This document shows positions 33,628-42,229 of a stretch of 61,177 bases of DNA, piece by piece (position 1 is the first letter of the stretch; the number at the start of each line of letters is the position of its first letter). The translations under genes and the position numbers were made by a program. This DNA comes from JBHHZJ01 sp046758005 (GTDB lineage Bacteria > Pseudomonadota > Alphaproteobacteria > Kiloniellales > J153): the NCBI GenBank assembly GCA_046758005.1, contig JBHHZJ010000008.1, positions 1 through 61,177 of the forward strand. The letters are read 5' to 3'. The notes beneath the pieces are model-generated. The model searched no databases. It was not told where the DNA came from and saw only the letters and a program-made list of their open reading frames with translations.

Positions 33628-34305
33628 CTAGACGGTCCGCTTGATGGTGTAGATGGCCAGCCGGTCCGCCACGTCCTCGGAGCGGTCGGCCAAATTGTCG
33701 AGATGTTCGACGAACAGGCGCAGATGCGACTTGTGCGACAGCGCAAGGTCCGAGGCGAAGATCGCTTTCTTGAGCTTGGTGCTCACCTTGTCGGCCTCCT
33801 TCTCGTAGAACATGACCTTGTGCATGTGATCGGCGACCGCCTCGACGTTGCGGAAGAATGCGCGCGTGGCCAGCACCAGCGACTCGACCGCAAGCACCGC
33901 CTGGTCGCACAACACCTGGAAGTCGGCGCCGAATTCGGCAGGAATGTCGGGCTTCTCGATGGAGAAGCCCCACAGCGCGCCTTCGTAAAGGTTGAGCACG
34001 GAGTCCAGATTCTCCAGCAGGCCCAGCACGTCGCCGCGCGATTCGGGGATGAGCGTCTGGGCGTAGAGCTGGGTCTCGATCGAACGGCGCAGCCTGTCCG
34101 CTTCACTTTCCAGGCGATTGACGCTGTTCAGCTTGTCCTCGAACTCTCCGGTGCAGCCTTCGGCCAGGTAAATCCGCACGGCCCGCTTGAACAGCAGTCC
34201 CGATTCGGAGAGCCGGTCCAGGAACGCGTCGATTTCGGCCTCCAACGCCCTCGTTCGGCGAAAGATCGACAGGTTCTTTGACAGCGTCAGGTGCCTTAGT
34301 GCCAT
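33628..34305 (-). CDS. PhoU-like DUF47 protein, Pit accessory
   Basis: A 225-residue all-helical protein of the DUF47 (TIGR00153) group, which forms PhoU-like bundles and is usually encoded with Pit permeases that it regulates. Seen motifs are FEDKLNSVNRLESEADRLRR, EFGADFQVL and the C-terminal VEHLDNLADRSEDVADRL. Start at 34305 (MALRHLTLSKN) has a GAGAG site just upstream; a 25-codon upstream extension looks non-coding. It is the first gene of the pit pair. Confidence 0.9.
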   Translation of the reverse strand: MALRHLTLSKNLSIFRRTRALEAEIDAFLDRLSESGLLFKRAVRIYLAEGCTGEFEDKLNSVNRLESEADRLRRSIETQLYAQTLIPESRGDVLGLLENLDSVLNLYEGALWGFSIEKPDIPAEFGADFQVLCDQAVLAVESLVLATRAFFRNVEAVADHMHKVMFYEKEADKVSTKLKKAIFASDLALSHKSHLRLFVEHLDNLADRSEDVADRLAIYTIKRTV

Positions 34306-34530
34306 TTCGGCTCTCCCGCAACCGGCCGGGGCGGCGCCTCCCGCCTCACCGCTCGGCGAAGCGCCCGCCGGTAGTTCCATCGAAGATTCGATACGAATCT
34401 TGCCGCAAGGCGACGCGCCAGGGCAAGTCGGCGTCTCGGCCCGGGTATCCTCGCCGCGCCAATGGCCGCGCGCGTCGACCCCGGGCGCGGTCTATCCGCG
34501 CCTGGAAAAGTCACTCGGTGCGCGGCGGGG

Positions 34531-36087
34531 CTAAGCGGCCAGCGGCAGGCTCATGATCACCGCAAGACCGCCGTCCGGGCGGTTCTCGGCCCGCACGCCG
34601 CCGCCGACCGCCTGCAGGTTGCGGCGCACGATCCATAGGCCGATGCCGAAGTGGGGTCCGACGGCGCCGGATCCTGCGCCCTTCGACCTGGAGCGAAGCG
34701 AGACGTAACGCTCGAAGATGCGATCCAGATCCTCCGCCTTCACGCCCGGCCCGCGGTCGCGCACCGTGAGTTCGGCCGAGCCCTTCCGCCGCACGAGATC
34801 GACGGCGATCTCCCCGCCGGGAGGCGAGACCTCGACCGCGTTGTCGATCACGTTCTCGACGACCGTCTCGATCAGGTCCTCGCCGGCGCGCACCACGATC
34901 TCGGGCGCGATGGCGCCCTTGAGCGTCAACTGGCGGCTGGCGAAACTGTCCGCGTAGGCGCCGAGCATCCGCTCCATCAGGCGGGAGAGGTTGATCTTCT
35001 CGCGCGGCGGGTCGAGCAGCTCGGCCGTGGCCCGATCGAGCCGGCGCGCGCTGGTCACGAGGTAGTCCAGACGATCGACCGACTCCTCGATCACCTCGAG
35101 CGCCCGCCGGCCGCGTGGGCTGTCCTGCGGGACGAGGCGGTTCAGGGGCTCCAGCGCCTGGCGCATGATCGCGATCGGCGTCTTGAAGGCGTGCGCGTTG
35201 TCCTCCGCGGCGCGCCGGATGCTGTCCGCCGAATCGCGCAGCGCGCCGGTCATGCGGTCGAACTCCTCGGCCACGACGGCAAGCTCGGGCACTTCGTTCT
35301 GTGCCGCGAAGCCGGCGCCTTCGACGCGCCCTTCGCCGATCCCGCGCGCCAGGCCCCCAAACCGCATGAGGCCGCGCCAAATCGACAGGAACAGGCCGAG
35401 CGTGAAGACCGCCATGCCGAGATAGATGCCCGCGGCCACGCGCACCTCGATGGTCATCCAGTAGGGCTGGTCGATCGCCGTGCCGAGCATCTCGCTCGAG
35501 GTATGGGTCGTGATGATCGCCCAGCAGCCGGCGGGCGTGGTCACCGGCGTGATCGAGGTCAGCAGCTCCTCCTCGCCGCTCGTCCTGCGGTTCCTCAGCG
35601 CGATGGGCACCTGCACCTGGCAGGACTGGGCCAGCTTGTCGAGCACGCCGCGCTCGATCAGCCTGTCCCGCTCGGCGGCGAGCGTCGCCGCCGGTACCGG
35701 CGGCTCCGAGGCGACGAAGAAGAAGTCCTCCAGCCCGTGCTGGCTCGCCGGTCGGAACAGCACCTTGATGCCCGCGTGGGTGGAGGCGAACGGCTTGATC
35801 GCCTCGTTGAGCTCGGGAAGCGGCGAGGGGTCCTCGCGGTCCAACAGAGGGCGCAGGCTCTCGGCGATGAGACGGCCCTGCGCGCGCACGCTGTCGAGCA
35901 GGAGGCGCCGCTTCTCCGCGTCCGCCTGACGGAACTCGGAATAGAGGATGATCGGAACGGTCACGAAGACCAGCAGCAGCAGGATCAGCTTGCCGACCAG
36001 CGACCGGGTCAGGCCGCCGAGCGGGCGAATTTTCCGGCGGGGTACAGCGGGGACGGTGAGGTCCGGGATCCGCTCGACCCGGGCCAT
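34531..36087 (-). CDS. Sensor histidine kinase, ChvG-like
   Basis: Membrane sensor of 518 residues. Helix 1 at about 30-48, a periplasmic sensing domain of about 150 residues with two cysteines, helix 2 near 210-230, HAMP, the phospho-acceptor box NAHAFKTPIAIM, then ATPase boxes VIDNAVEVSPPGG, RDRGPGV and FGIGLWIV. The HAFKTP box and the intact alphaproteobacterial layout match ChvG/ExoS. The start is ATG at 36087 or TTG at 36093; either touches the stop of the response regulator gene (36090-36092). Third gene of lipoprotein-regulator-kinase. Confidence 0.9.
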   Translation of the reverse strand: MARVERIPDLTVPAVPRRKIRPLGGLTRSLVGKLILLLLVFVTVPIILYSEFRQADAEKRRLLLDSVRAQGRLIAESLRPLLDREDPSPLPELNEAIKPFASTHAGIKVLFRPASQHGLEDFFFVASEPPVPAATLAAERDRLIERGVLDKLAQSCQVQVPIALRNRRTSGEEELLTSITPVTTPAGCWAIITTHTSSEMLGTAIDQPYWMTIEVRVAAGIYLGMAVFTLGLFLSIWRGLMRFGGLARGIGEGRVEGAGFAAQNEVPELAVVAEEFDRMTGALRDSADSIRRAAEDNAHAFKTPIAIMRQALEPLNRLVPQDSPRGRRALEVIEESVDRLDYLVTSARRLDRATAELLDPPREKINLSRLMERMLGAYADSFASRQLTLKGAIAPEIVVRAGEDLIETVVENVIDNAVEVSPPGGEIAVDLVRRKGSAELTVRDRGPGVKAEDLDRIFERYVSLRSRSKGAGSGAVGPHFGIGLWIVRRNLQAVGGGVRAENRPDGGLAVIMSLPLAA

Positions 36088-36089
36088 GC

Positions 36090-36920
36090 TCAATGGGCCC
36101 CGCTCAGACCCTTTGGCCCCTGAGCACTGGCGCCCTCGGCGGTCCCGGTTTCTCCCGGCTCGTCACGCCAGCGGTAGCCGAACCCCGGGTAGTTGTCGAT
36201 CCGGTCGAATTTCGGGTCGACGTCGCGGAACTTCTTGCGGATGCGCTTGATGAAGGACCGCACGTTGGCGCGGAAGCCCTCGGTCCCGAAGCCCGCCACG
36301 AAGTCCTTGCCGCGCACGATGTCGTAGATCTGCCGGTAGGTCACGTCGCGGCCCGACTGCGTGACCATGAAACGGAGGATCGCGAACTCGCTGAGCGTGA
36401 GGTCCACCTGGCGACCCCACCAGAAGGCGCGGTGGATTTCCAGATGGAGTTCGAGCGGGCCGCGCCGGAATATGCCGGTCGCCTCCGCCTCGACCGCGCC
36501 CTGCCCGCCGGCGGCCCAAGGTTTGGCGCCGTCGGTGATGAGCTTGAGCCGGCCCAGGATGATCGGCAGGCGCCGCGACTTGTCGATGAAGTCGACGGCG
36601 CCCCACTTGAGCGCCGCCTCCTCGTAGATCTCGTCGCTCAGCATGGTCAGGAAAATGACCGGGATCTCGATCCGCGATTCGCGGAGCCGGCGCAGCACGC
36701 CGAGGCCGTCCAACCCGGGCATGCGCCAGTCGAGCAGCACGGCCTCCGCGTCGTTGCCGCCCAAAAAGTACGCGAGCGCGCTTTCGCCGTTCGGAAAATC
36801 TATGACCTTGTAACCCTCCTCGGCGAGATTGAGGCCGAGGGATTCCCGAAACAGGTCGTCGTCATCGACGATGACGACGCGCGTTTGCGCAGTATCTTGC
36901 GCCACAGGCTGCACGTTCAT
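36090..36920 (-). CDS. Response regulator, ChvI-like (OmpR/PhoB type)
   Basis: A 276-residue regulator. The receiver domain has the acidic pair in VIVDDDDLF, phospho-acceptor D64 in LLDWRMPG and the switch Lys in DFIDKSRRLP. The C-terminal winged helix (about residues 165-255) includes RANVRSFIKRIRKKFRDVDP and NYPGFGYRW, the ChvI pattern. In relatives ChvI controls envelope, acid response and exopolysaccharide genes. It follows the lipoprotein gene by 3 bases and overlaps the kinase gene. A final 25-residue tail is Gly/Ala-rich. Confidence 0.92.
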   Translation of the reverse strand: MNVQPVAQDTAQTRVVIVDDDDLFRESLGLNLAEEGYKVIDFPNGESALAYFLGGNDAEAVLLDWRMPGLDGLGVLRRLRESRIEIPVIFLTMLSDEIYEEAALKWGAVDFIDKSRRLPIILGRLKLITDGAKPWAAGGQGAVEAEATGIFRRGPLELHLEIHRAFWWGRQVDLTLSEFAILRFMVTQSGRDVTYRQIYDIVRGKDFVAGFGTEGFRANVRSFIKRIRKKFRDVDPKFDRIDNYPGFGYRWRDEPGETGTAEGASAQGPKGLSGAH

Positions 36921-36923
36921 CGA

Positions 36924-37514
36924 TCAACCCGCGTCCCGAAAATCCCTGCCGTGGAGGAGGTCGGCGAAGCATTGGCGCAGGATCGGGTTGTCCCTGTCCC
37001 TGATCTTCACCGGGCCCGATTCCCCCTGGCTTGTCTCGACCCCGCCCGGCTGCGCCTCGCCCCCGGTGACATCGTAGGTCAGCACCCGGAACGTGTTGTC
37101 GTCCATGCTCGGATAAAAGAAGACGTTGAACATGCAGGTTCCGCCGTTATAGGCCCAGACCTTCGCCGGAGGTTGCTCAAGTTGCAGCGCTGGATCGCCC
37201 AGCAGCGCCTTGGTCGCCTCGAAGTCCAGGCCCACCAGCAGCTCCGGATCGGGGTCCTGAAGGACGACCTGTTCGCTCCAGGACGGTTTGCGCCGGGGCA
37301 GCGGCGGCATCTCCTCGACCGCCGCCGACTCGCTCCGCGCCGGTTCGACGTAGGCCAAATCCTGCGCCGTCGGGTCGAGGATGGCCGGTTCCGGCCATGC
37401 GTCGGCCGCCTCCGTCCCGCCGGGACGGAAGACGCCAAAGTCCAGGGATTCCAGCGTCGTGCACCCAGACAACGCCAGAATCGCCAGCACCGTAATGCCA
37501 AGGCGGCGTAACAT
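36924..37514 (-). CDS. Lipoprotein with BamE/SmpA-like domain (paralogue B), first gene of ChvI/ChvG operon
   Basis: A 196-residue lipoprotein with lipobox LSGC (C18). The C-terminal part matches the lipoprotein at 6079-6621: DPDPELLVGLDFEATKALLG, DPAL, QPPAKVWAYNGGTCMF, N-VFFY, and a last cysteine in LRQCFADLL. It has an extra loop near residues 145-180. It is 3 bases ahead of the response regulator, so the three genes form one operon. It may feed envelope status to the kinase, as periplasmic ExoR does for ExoS in rhizobia; that is inference. Start at 37514 fits the signal; a longer upstream frame is not credible. Confidence 0.78.
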   Translation of the reverse strand: MLRRLGITVLAILALSGCTTLESLDFGVFRPGGTEAADAWPEPAILDPTAQDLAYVEPARSESAAVEEMPPLPRRKPSWSEQVVLQDPDPELLVGLDFEATKALLGDPALQLEQPPAKVWAYNGGTCMFNVFFYPSMDDNTFRVLTYDVTGGEAQPGGVETSQGESGPVKIRDRDNPILRQCFADLLHGRDFRDAG

Positions 37515-37838
37515 CGCACCAATCCCGACAACTGCCCTCGCGGGCCTTTTTTGGCCGCCAACGCCGATTGTGCGCGCTGAGCCTTTAAGGAATGTTAACA
37601 AATACCAGCGGCTGATTCGAAGCGATTTCCGCATCCATCCCCATTTGCCGGCCGGCCGGCCGTATCTCGCCCCGGCCGCGGCCGCCGGGCCGTGCGGACG
37701 ACCGCGACTCATTCCATGTCGTCGCTGCTTTCGGCCGTGACGTGCGGATCGCCGACTTTTTTAGACAAATCAGAGATTTGGAGAAAAGTCCCGTCCGCAA
37801 CGTAGGCACCGTAAACGCACCCGAACCGGCTCCTCGGC
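37515..37838. other. Intergenic region upstream of the lipoprotein-ChvI-ChvG operon
   Basis: About 320 bases between the potA stop and the lipoprotein start (both minus). It contains the decamer ATACCAGCGG at 37602-37611 shared with the repeat family, a GGCCGGCCGGCC run near 37650, and the AT-rich inverted repeat at 37754-37790. TTAACA-type AT-rich sequence at 37590-37605 could be part of the operon promoter. No open frame is convincing. Confidence 0.5.
37754..37790. repeat. AT-rich inverted repeat after potA
   Basis: Outer arms GACTTTT (37754-37760) and AAAAGTC (37784-37790) and inner arms CAAATC (37766-37771) and GATTTG (37775-37780) pair around a 3-nt loop, with a small internal bulge. 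It stands out in a GC-rich background and lies 49 bases past the potA stop codon. It could be a terminator for the polyamine operon (the minus strand lacks a following T-run) or a protein-binding palindrome. Confidence 0.55.
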
Positions 37839-38948
37839 CTAGCTCGTCAGAACGAGTGTATCGCGCGGGTCCCAGGAGCACCACAACTCCTCGCCGACGG
37901 CGATCGTCGGCGCGGCCGAGCGCGCCTCGTTCCGCAGGTGGGCGCTGATCGTCGGGCCGCTGTCGAGCGCCACGTAAACGTGGCTCGTGTCCCCGTAATA
38001 GGCGATTTCGCTGACTTTCCCGCGCAGCGCGATCCGCCCCTCGGGTCCCGGATCGCGGTGAATCCGGACCTTTTCCGGGCGCACGGCGACGCCGACCTCC
38101 TCGCCGCCGTTCGCCGGCCCGTGCGCCGCGGCGTCCTCGCCGGGAAGCAGGAGCCGGCCCAGGCCCGGCACTTCGACCTCGAGTTGGCCGTCCCGGCGGG
38201 CCGTGACGCGCCCCTCGAACAGGTTCATCTTGCCGATGAAATCGGCGACGAAGCGGCAGTTCGGGAACTCGTACAGCTCCGCGGGCCGCGCCACCTGGCG
38301 GACGCGGCCGCCGTCCATGACCGCGATCCGGTTGGCCATGGAAAGGGCCTCGTTCTGATCGTGGGTCACGATGATGAAGGTGATTCCGACCGTGTGCTGG
38401 AGGCGGACCAGCTCCAGGCGCATGGCCTCGCGCAGCTTGGCGTCCAGCGCCGAAAGCGGCTCGTCGAGCAACAGCACCTTGGGCCGCTTGACCAGGGCGC
38501 GGGTGAGCGCGACCCGTTGGCGCTGGCCGCCGGAAAGCTGGTCCGGCTTGCGCCCCGCCAGCTCGGCGAGCCGGGTCATGGCCAGCGCCTCGCGCACGCG
38601 CGCCTCGACCTCGCCGGCGGACGTCTTCACCACGCGCAGGCCGTAGGCCACGTTGTCGAAGACCGTCATGTGCGGGAACACCGCGTAGGACTGGAACACC
38701 ATGTTGACGGGGCGGCGGTTCGGTGGCACGCCGGCCGTGTCCTGCCCATCGATCAGGATCTCGCCCTGGTCCGGCGTCTCGAAGCCGGCCAGCATGCGCA
38801 GCAGCGTGGTCTTGCCGCACCCCGAAGGTCCGAGCAGCGCGAAAAACTCGTTCGCCCGGATCTCGAGCGAAACCCCGTCGACCGCGACGACCGGCCCGAA
38901 ACGCTTGGTCACGCCGCGGATCGAGATGATGGGCCGGTCGCCTGTCAT
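37839..38948 (-). CDS. potA: Polyamine ABC transporter ATP-binding protein
   Basis: The ATPase of a spermidine/putrescine importer. The 369-residue protein has Walker A GPSGCGKTT (K46), the Q-loop VFQSYAVFP, signature LSGGQRQRV, Walker B VLLLDEPLSALD, and the H-loop VTHDQNEA. The C-terminal TOBE domain (from about residue 250) is typical of PotA/PotG. It overlaps the permease gene before it by four bases (ATGA). Last gene of the binding protein-permease-permease-ATPase operon. Confidence 0.92.
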   Translation of the reverse strand: MTGDRPIISIRGVTKRFGPVVAVDGVSLEIRANEFFALLGPSGCGKTTLLRMLAGFETPDQGEILIDGQDTAGVPPNRRPVNMVFQSYAVFPHMTVFDNVAYGLRVVKTSAGEVEARVREALAMTRLAELAGRKPDQLSGGQRQRVALTRALVKRPKVLLLDEPLSALDAKLREAMRLELVRLQHTVGITFIIVTHDQNEALSMANRIAVMDGGRVRQVARPAELYEFPNCRFVADFIGKMNLFEGRVTARRDGQLEVEVPGLGRLLLPGEDAAAHGPANGGEEVGVAVRPEKVRIHRDPGPEGRIALRGKVSEIAYYGDTSHVYVALDSGPTISAHLRNEARSAAPTIAVGEELWCSWDPRDTLVLTS

Positions 38949-39847
38949 AGCCCCTTGATGCTTTCGCCCGCGTCCGCGCGCGACAACGACTGCAGGCGCA
39001 TCGCGGTCACCACCGCGACCACGGTGATGACGATGAGCACGGTCGAGGCCGCGTTAACCTCCGGGGTGACGCTGAAGCGCACCATGGAGAAGATCTTGAC
39101 CGGGAGGGTAATGCTCTGCGGGCCGGCGGTGAAGAAGGTGATCACGAAATCATCCAGCGACAAGGTAAAGGCGATGAGCGCGCCCGCGATCACGCCCGGG
39201 CGCAGGTACGGCAGGACAATGTAGCGCATCGTCTGCCACTCCCCGGCGCCAAGGTCCTTGGAGGCGTCCTCCAACTCGCGGTTGAAGCCGATCAGCCGCC
39301 CGCGCACGACCACGGCGACGAACGGGAAGGAAAAGGCTATGTGGGCAATGGTGATATTGGCCAAGGTGAGCGGCCAGGGCAGATCGGTCGGCCAGCCGAT
39401 GCGGGCGAAGAACGCCATCATGGCCACGCCCATACAAATCTCCGGGATCACGATCGGCAACGCCATGAAACCCTCGTACGCGCCCTTGCCGGGGAAGCGG
39501 AAACGCCACAGCGCGATCGCGACCAGAACGCCGAGAACGGTGCTGATCGCGGTGTTGACGAGCGCGATGGTCAGGCTGTTCGCGAAGGCCTCGATCAGGC
39601 TGTCGTTGTTCCAGGCCTTCTCGTAGTACTTGAACGTGAAGCCGCGCCAGACGATGTTGCGCCGGCTGTCATTGAAGCTGAAGACCACCAGCGTGACGAT
39701 CGGAGCGTAAAGCAGCAGAAAGGTGGCCGCGACGGTCAAGCGCAGCCACCAGCGGCGCGTATACTCGAGCGGTCCGATCGGTTTGGCGCGGCGCGGCTGC
39801 GCGACGGGCCGCGGGTGAGCGGCCGTTGTCCGCCCGACCGTCGTCAT
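38945..39847 (-). CDS. potC: Polyamine ABC transporter permease (PotC/PotI type)
   Basis: A 300-residue inner-membrane permease with a 35-residue cytoplasmic N-terminus and about six helices. It has the PotC-type opening LLYAPIVTLVVFSFNDSR and the EAA loop EDASKDLGAGEWQTMRYIVLP that docks on the ATPase. It overlaps both neighbours by four bases, giving tight translational coupling within the operon. Confidence 0.9.
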   Translation of the reverse strand: MTTVGRTTAAHPRPVAQPRRAKPIGPLEYTRRWWLRLTVAATFLLLYAPIVTLVVFSFNDSRRNIVWRGFTFKYYEKAWNNDSLIEAFANSLTIALVNTAISTVLGVLVAIALWRFRFPGKGAYEGFMALPIVIPEICMGVAMMAFFARIGWPTDLPWPLTLANITIAHIAFSFPFVAVVVRGRLIGFNRELEDASKDLGAGEWQTMRYIVLPYLRPGVIAGALIAFTLSLDDFVITFFTAGPQSITLPVKIFSMVRFSVTPEVNAASTVLIVITVVAVVTAMRLQSLSRADAGESIKGL

Positions 39848-40761
39848 GCTTCAAGGCCCTGTCTGCGGCCGCTCAGCACCGCGCGCAAGGCCAGGGCGCC
39901 GAAGGTCAGGTACATCAGCAGGAAGGACAGCGCCGCGCCGAACGGCCAGTCGTTGGCCGATTTGAACTGCCGCTCGATCACGTTGCCGATGAGCTGGCTG
40001 TCGGTGCCGCCGAGCAGATCCGGGATGAAGAAGGCGCCGAGCGCCGGGATGAACACGATGATGATGCCGGACAACACGCCGTGCCAGGTGAGCGGCACGA
40101 TCACCGAAACAAACGTGCGCCAATGGCCGGCCCCCAAATCGAGGCTCGCCTCGATGTACGTGCGGTCCATCTTCTCGATGTTGGCGTACAGCGGCAGCAC
40201 CATGAAGGGAAAAAAGGCGTAGATGATGCCGAGCGTGACCGCCGTATTGTTGTAAAGCAGCGCAATCGGTTCGAACCGCTCGCCGAAAAGATGGAGATGG
40301 CCGAGGCCGAACGCCGAGAGCAGCCAGTTCGCCTTCTCCCACAGCCACTCGAGCCCGAAGTTAATGTAGCCGCGGGTCCGGAACACCGCGATCAGGGCAT
40401 AGGTCCGGATCAGGGCGTTGATCCAGAACGGCAGGACCACGATCAACAGCAGGACCGGCCTCCAGCGTTCCGGCGCAAAGGCGATGGCGAAGGCGACCGG
40501 ATAGCCGACGACCAGGCAGCCCAGCGTGGCCGCGCCTGCCATGAGGATCGATTTCCAGAAAATGCCGAGATAGAGCGGCTCGAGCGCGCGCGCGTAGTTG
40601 TCCAGGGTCCCGGTGATCGCGATGTCCACGACCCCGCGCTTGTCGCCGAAGGAGATCGCCCAGACGATGCCGAGCGGGACCAGGAAAAACGCGACCAGCC
40701 AGAACGAGGGCGGCAGGTTCAGCACCCAGAAGACCAGCGGGTTCTTTCGCCAGCTATCCAT
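39844..40761 (-). CDS. potB: Polyamine ABC transporter permease (PotB/PotH type)
   Basis: A 305-residue permease with about six helices. It has the PotB/PotH opening WLVAFFLVPLGIVWAISFGD, a middle FWINALIRTYALIAVF and the EAA loop EASLDLGAGHWRTFVSVIVP. It pairs with the second permease as a heterodimer. It lies 107 bases after the binding-protein gene, the one real gap in the operon, where expression of the binding protein could be set higher than the rest. Confidence 0.9.
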   Translation of the reverse strand: MDSWRKNPLVFWVLNLPPSFWLVAFFLVPLGIVWAISFGDKRGVVDIAITGTLDNYARALEPLYLGIFWKSILMAGAATLGCLVVGYPVAFAIAFAPERWRPVLLLIVVLPFWINALIRTYALIAVFRTRGYINFGLEWLWEKANWLLSAFGLGHLHLFGERFEPIALLYNNTAVTLGIIYAFFPFMVLPLYANIEKMDRTYIEASLDLGAGHWRTFVSVIVPLTWHGVLSGIIIVFIPALGAFFIPDLLGGTDSQLIGNVIERQFKSANDWPFGAALSFLLMYLTFGALALRAVLSGRRQGLEA

Positions 40762-40868
40762 TCAGCCGCACCTCGAGCGCACCGGCCGGCGCCCGCGGGC
40801 AACGCGCGGGTGCGGCGGGCGGCGCACGCCTGGCCGGCCCGCCGCTCTCGGTTCTCCCGCTGCCCGAT

Positions 40869-41942
40869 CTACGCCGCGAGGATTCGGGTCCAGGCCTCGT
40901 CCCGGAGGCGCTGTGCCTCTTCGCCCAGATACACGCCTGGCTCGCACCGCGCGAGCGTCTCCTCGGTCGGGAAGATCGCCGGGTTCTTGTTGTAGTCGTC
41001 GGACAGCAAGGCCCGCGCGGCCTTGTTGGGCGTGGCGTACTGGATGAAATCGGCGATCGCGGCCCCGGCCTTGGCGTCGAGGATGAAGTTGATGAACCTG
41101 TGCGCGTTGTCCGGATGGGGCGCCCCGGTCGGGATGCACAGGCAGTCCTGCCAGACGAGGGAACCCTCCTTGGGCACCACATAGGAAATGTCGTCGTCCT
41201 CCTCCATGACCTGGAGGATGTCGCCGTTCCACTCCATGGTGAGGTCGACCTCGCCCGAGAGCAGCAGGTCCTGGCCGTTGTCCTCGGCGAACACCTTGAT
41301 GTGCGGCTTCTGCTTGATGAGTAGCTTCTCGACTTCCTTGATTTCGTCGGGATTCTTCGAGTTGTAGGAATAGCCGAGATACTTCAGCGCGGCGCCGATG
41401 ACACCCTCGCTCAACAGCGCGATGCGGCCGGAATACTCGTCCGAATCCATCAGCACCTTCCAGCTGTCGGGTGTCGAGCTGACCTTCGACTTTCGGTAGC
41501 CGATGCCCTGGGTGCCCCACATGTAGGGCAGGCTGTACTTGCGGCCCGGGTCGAAGGCCGCGTCCTGGAAGGCCTCGGCCACGTTCTTCCTGAAGTTGGG
41601 GATCTTCGAGTGGTCGAGCGGCACCAGCATCTCCGCCGTGATCATGCGCTCGACGTAGTCGTTGGTCGGGACGATCACGTCGTAGCCCGGGTTGCCCTCC
41701 TTCAGCTTGGCGAACAGCTCGTCGTTGTCGGCGTAGAGGTCCATGGTGACCTCGATGCCGGCGGCGTCCTTGAAATCGTCCAGCGTGGTCTCGCCGATGT
41801 AGGTATCCCAGTTGTAGAAATTGAGCTTCGCCTCTTCGGCGCCCCGGGCGAACCTGGGTCCGAGCGACAGCCCGGCGGCAACCGCACCCGTGCCGGCCAG
41901 GAAAAACCGGCGGGAAAAGCCCGGTTCACGGCGTTTGGTCAT
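40869..41942 (-). CDS. potD: Polyamine-binding periplasmic protein (PotD/PotF type)
   Basis: A 357-residue extracytoplasmic solute-binding protein, first gene of the operon. The N-terminus carries a twin-arginine signal (SRRFFLAG, then an Ala/Gly-rich hydrophobic stretch ending FARGAEE), so it may be exported folded. The mature protein opens LNFYNWDTYIGETTLDDF, the PotD/PotF pattern, and includes PYMWGTQGIGYRKSKV and the C-terminal FINFILDAKAG. Whether it prefers putrescine or spermidine cannot be said. Confidence 0.9.
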   Translation of the reverse strand: MTKRREPGFSRRFFLAGTGAVAAGLSLGPRFARGAEEAKLNFYNWDTYIGETTLDDFKDAAGIEVTMDLYADNDELFAKLKEGNPGYDVIVPTNDYVERMITAEMLVPLDHSKIPNFRKNVAEAFQDAAFDPGRKYSLPYMWGTQGIGYRKSKVSSTPDSWKVLMDSDEYSGRIALLSEGVIGAALKYLGYSYNSKNPDEIKEVEKLLIKQKPHIKVFAEDNGQDLLLSGEVDLTMEWNGDILQVMEEDDDISYVVPKEGSLVWQDCLCIPTGAPHPDNAHRFINFILDAKAGAAIADFIQYATPNKAARALLSDDYNKNPAIFPTEETLARCEPGVYLGEEAQRLRDEAWTRILAA

Positions 41943-42229
41943 GTGAATTCGCCTCCGCTGTTGGTTTCGAGCCGGGGTTGGCCGGCGAGCCCTCTCCGGA
42001 CCGCCCGCCCCCGGCAGGTCTGCGCGGATTCAAGACTGCCCGAACCTTCTTTGTCAACGCGGCGCGCGGGCGGGGACCGCGGCGCGGCCCAGTGCCGGGG
42101 CTGGATGCGCCGCCGCCCGGCCTCGGGATCGGATCTCGGAATCGTGCCGTGTTCCAATGCCGCGAATCATCCGCTAGTGTCACGCGCCGATTTCCGGGAC
42201 CCCGACCCCCCTGAATGACCGAGCCATAG

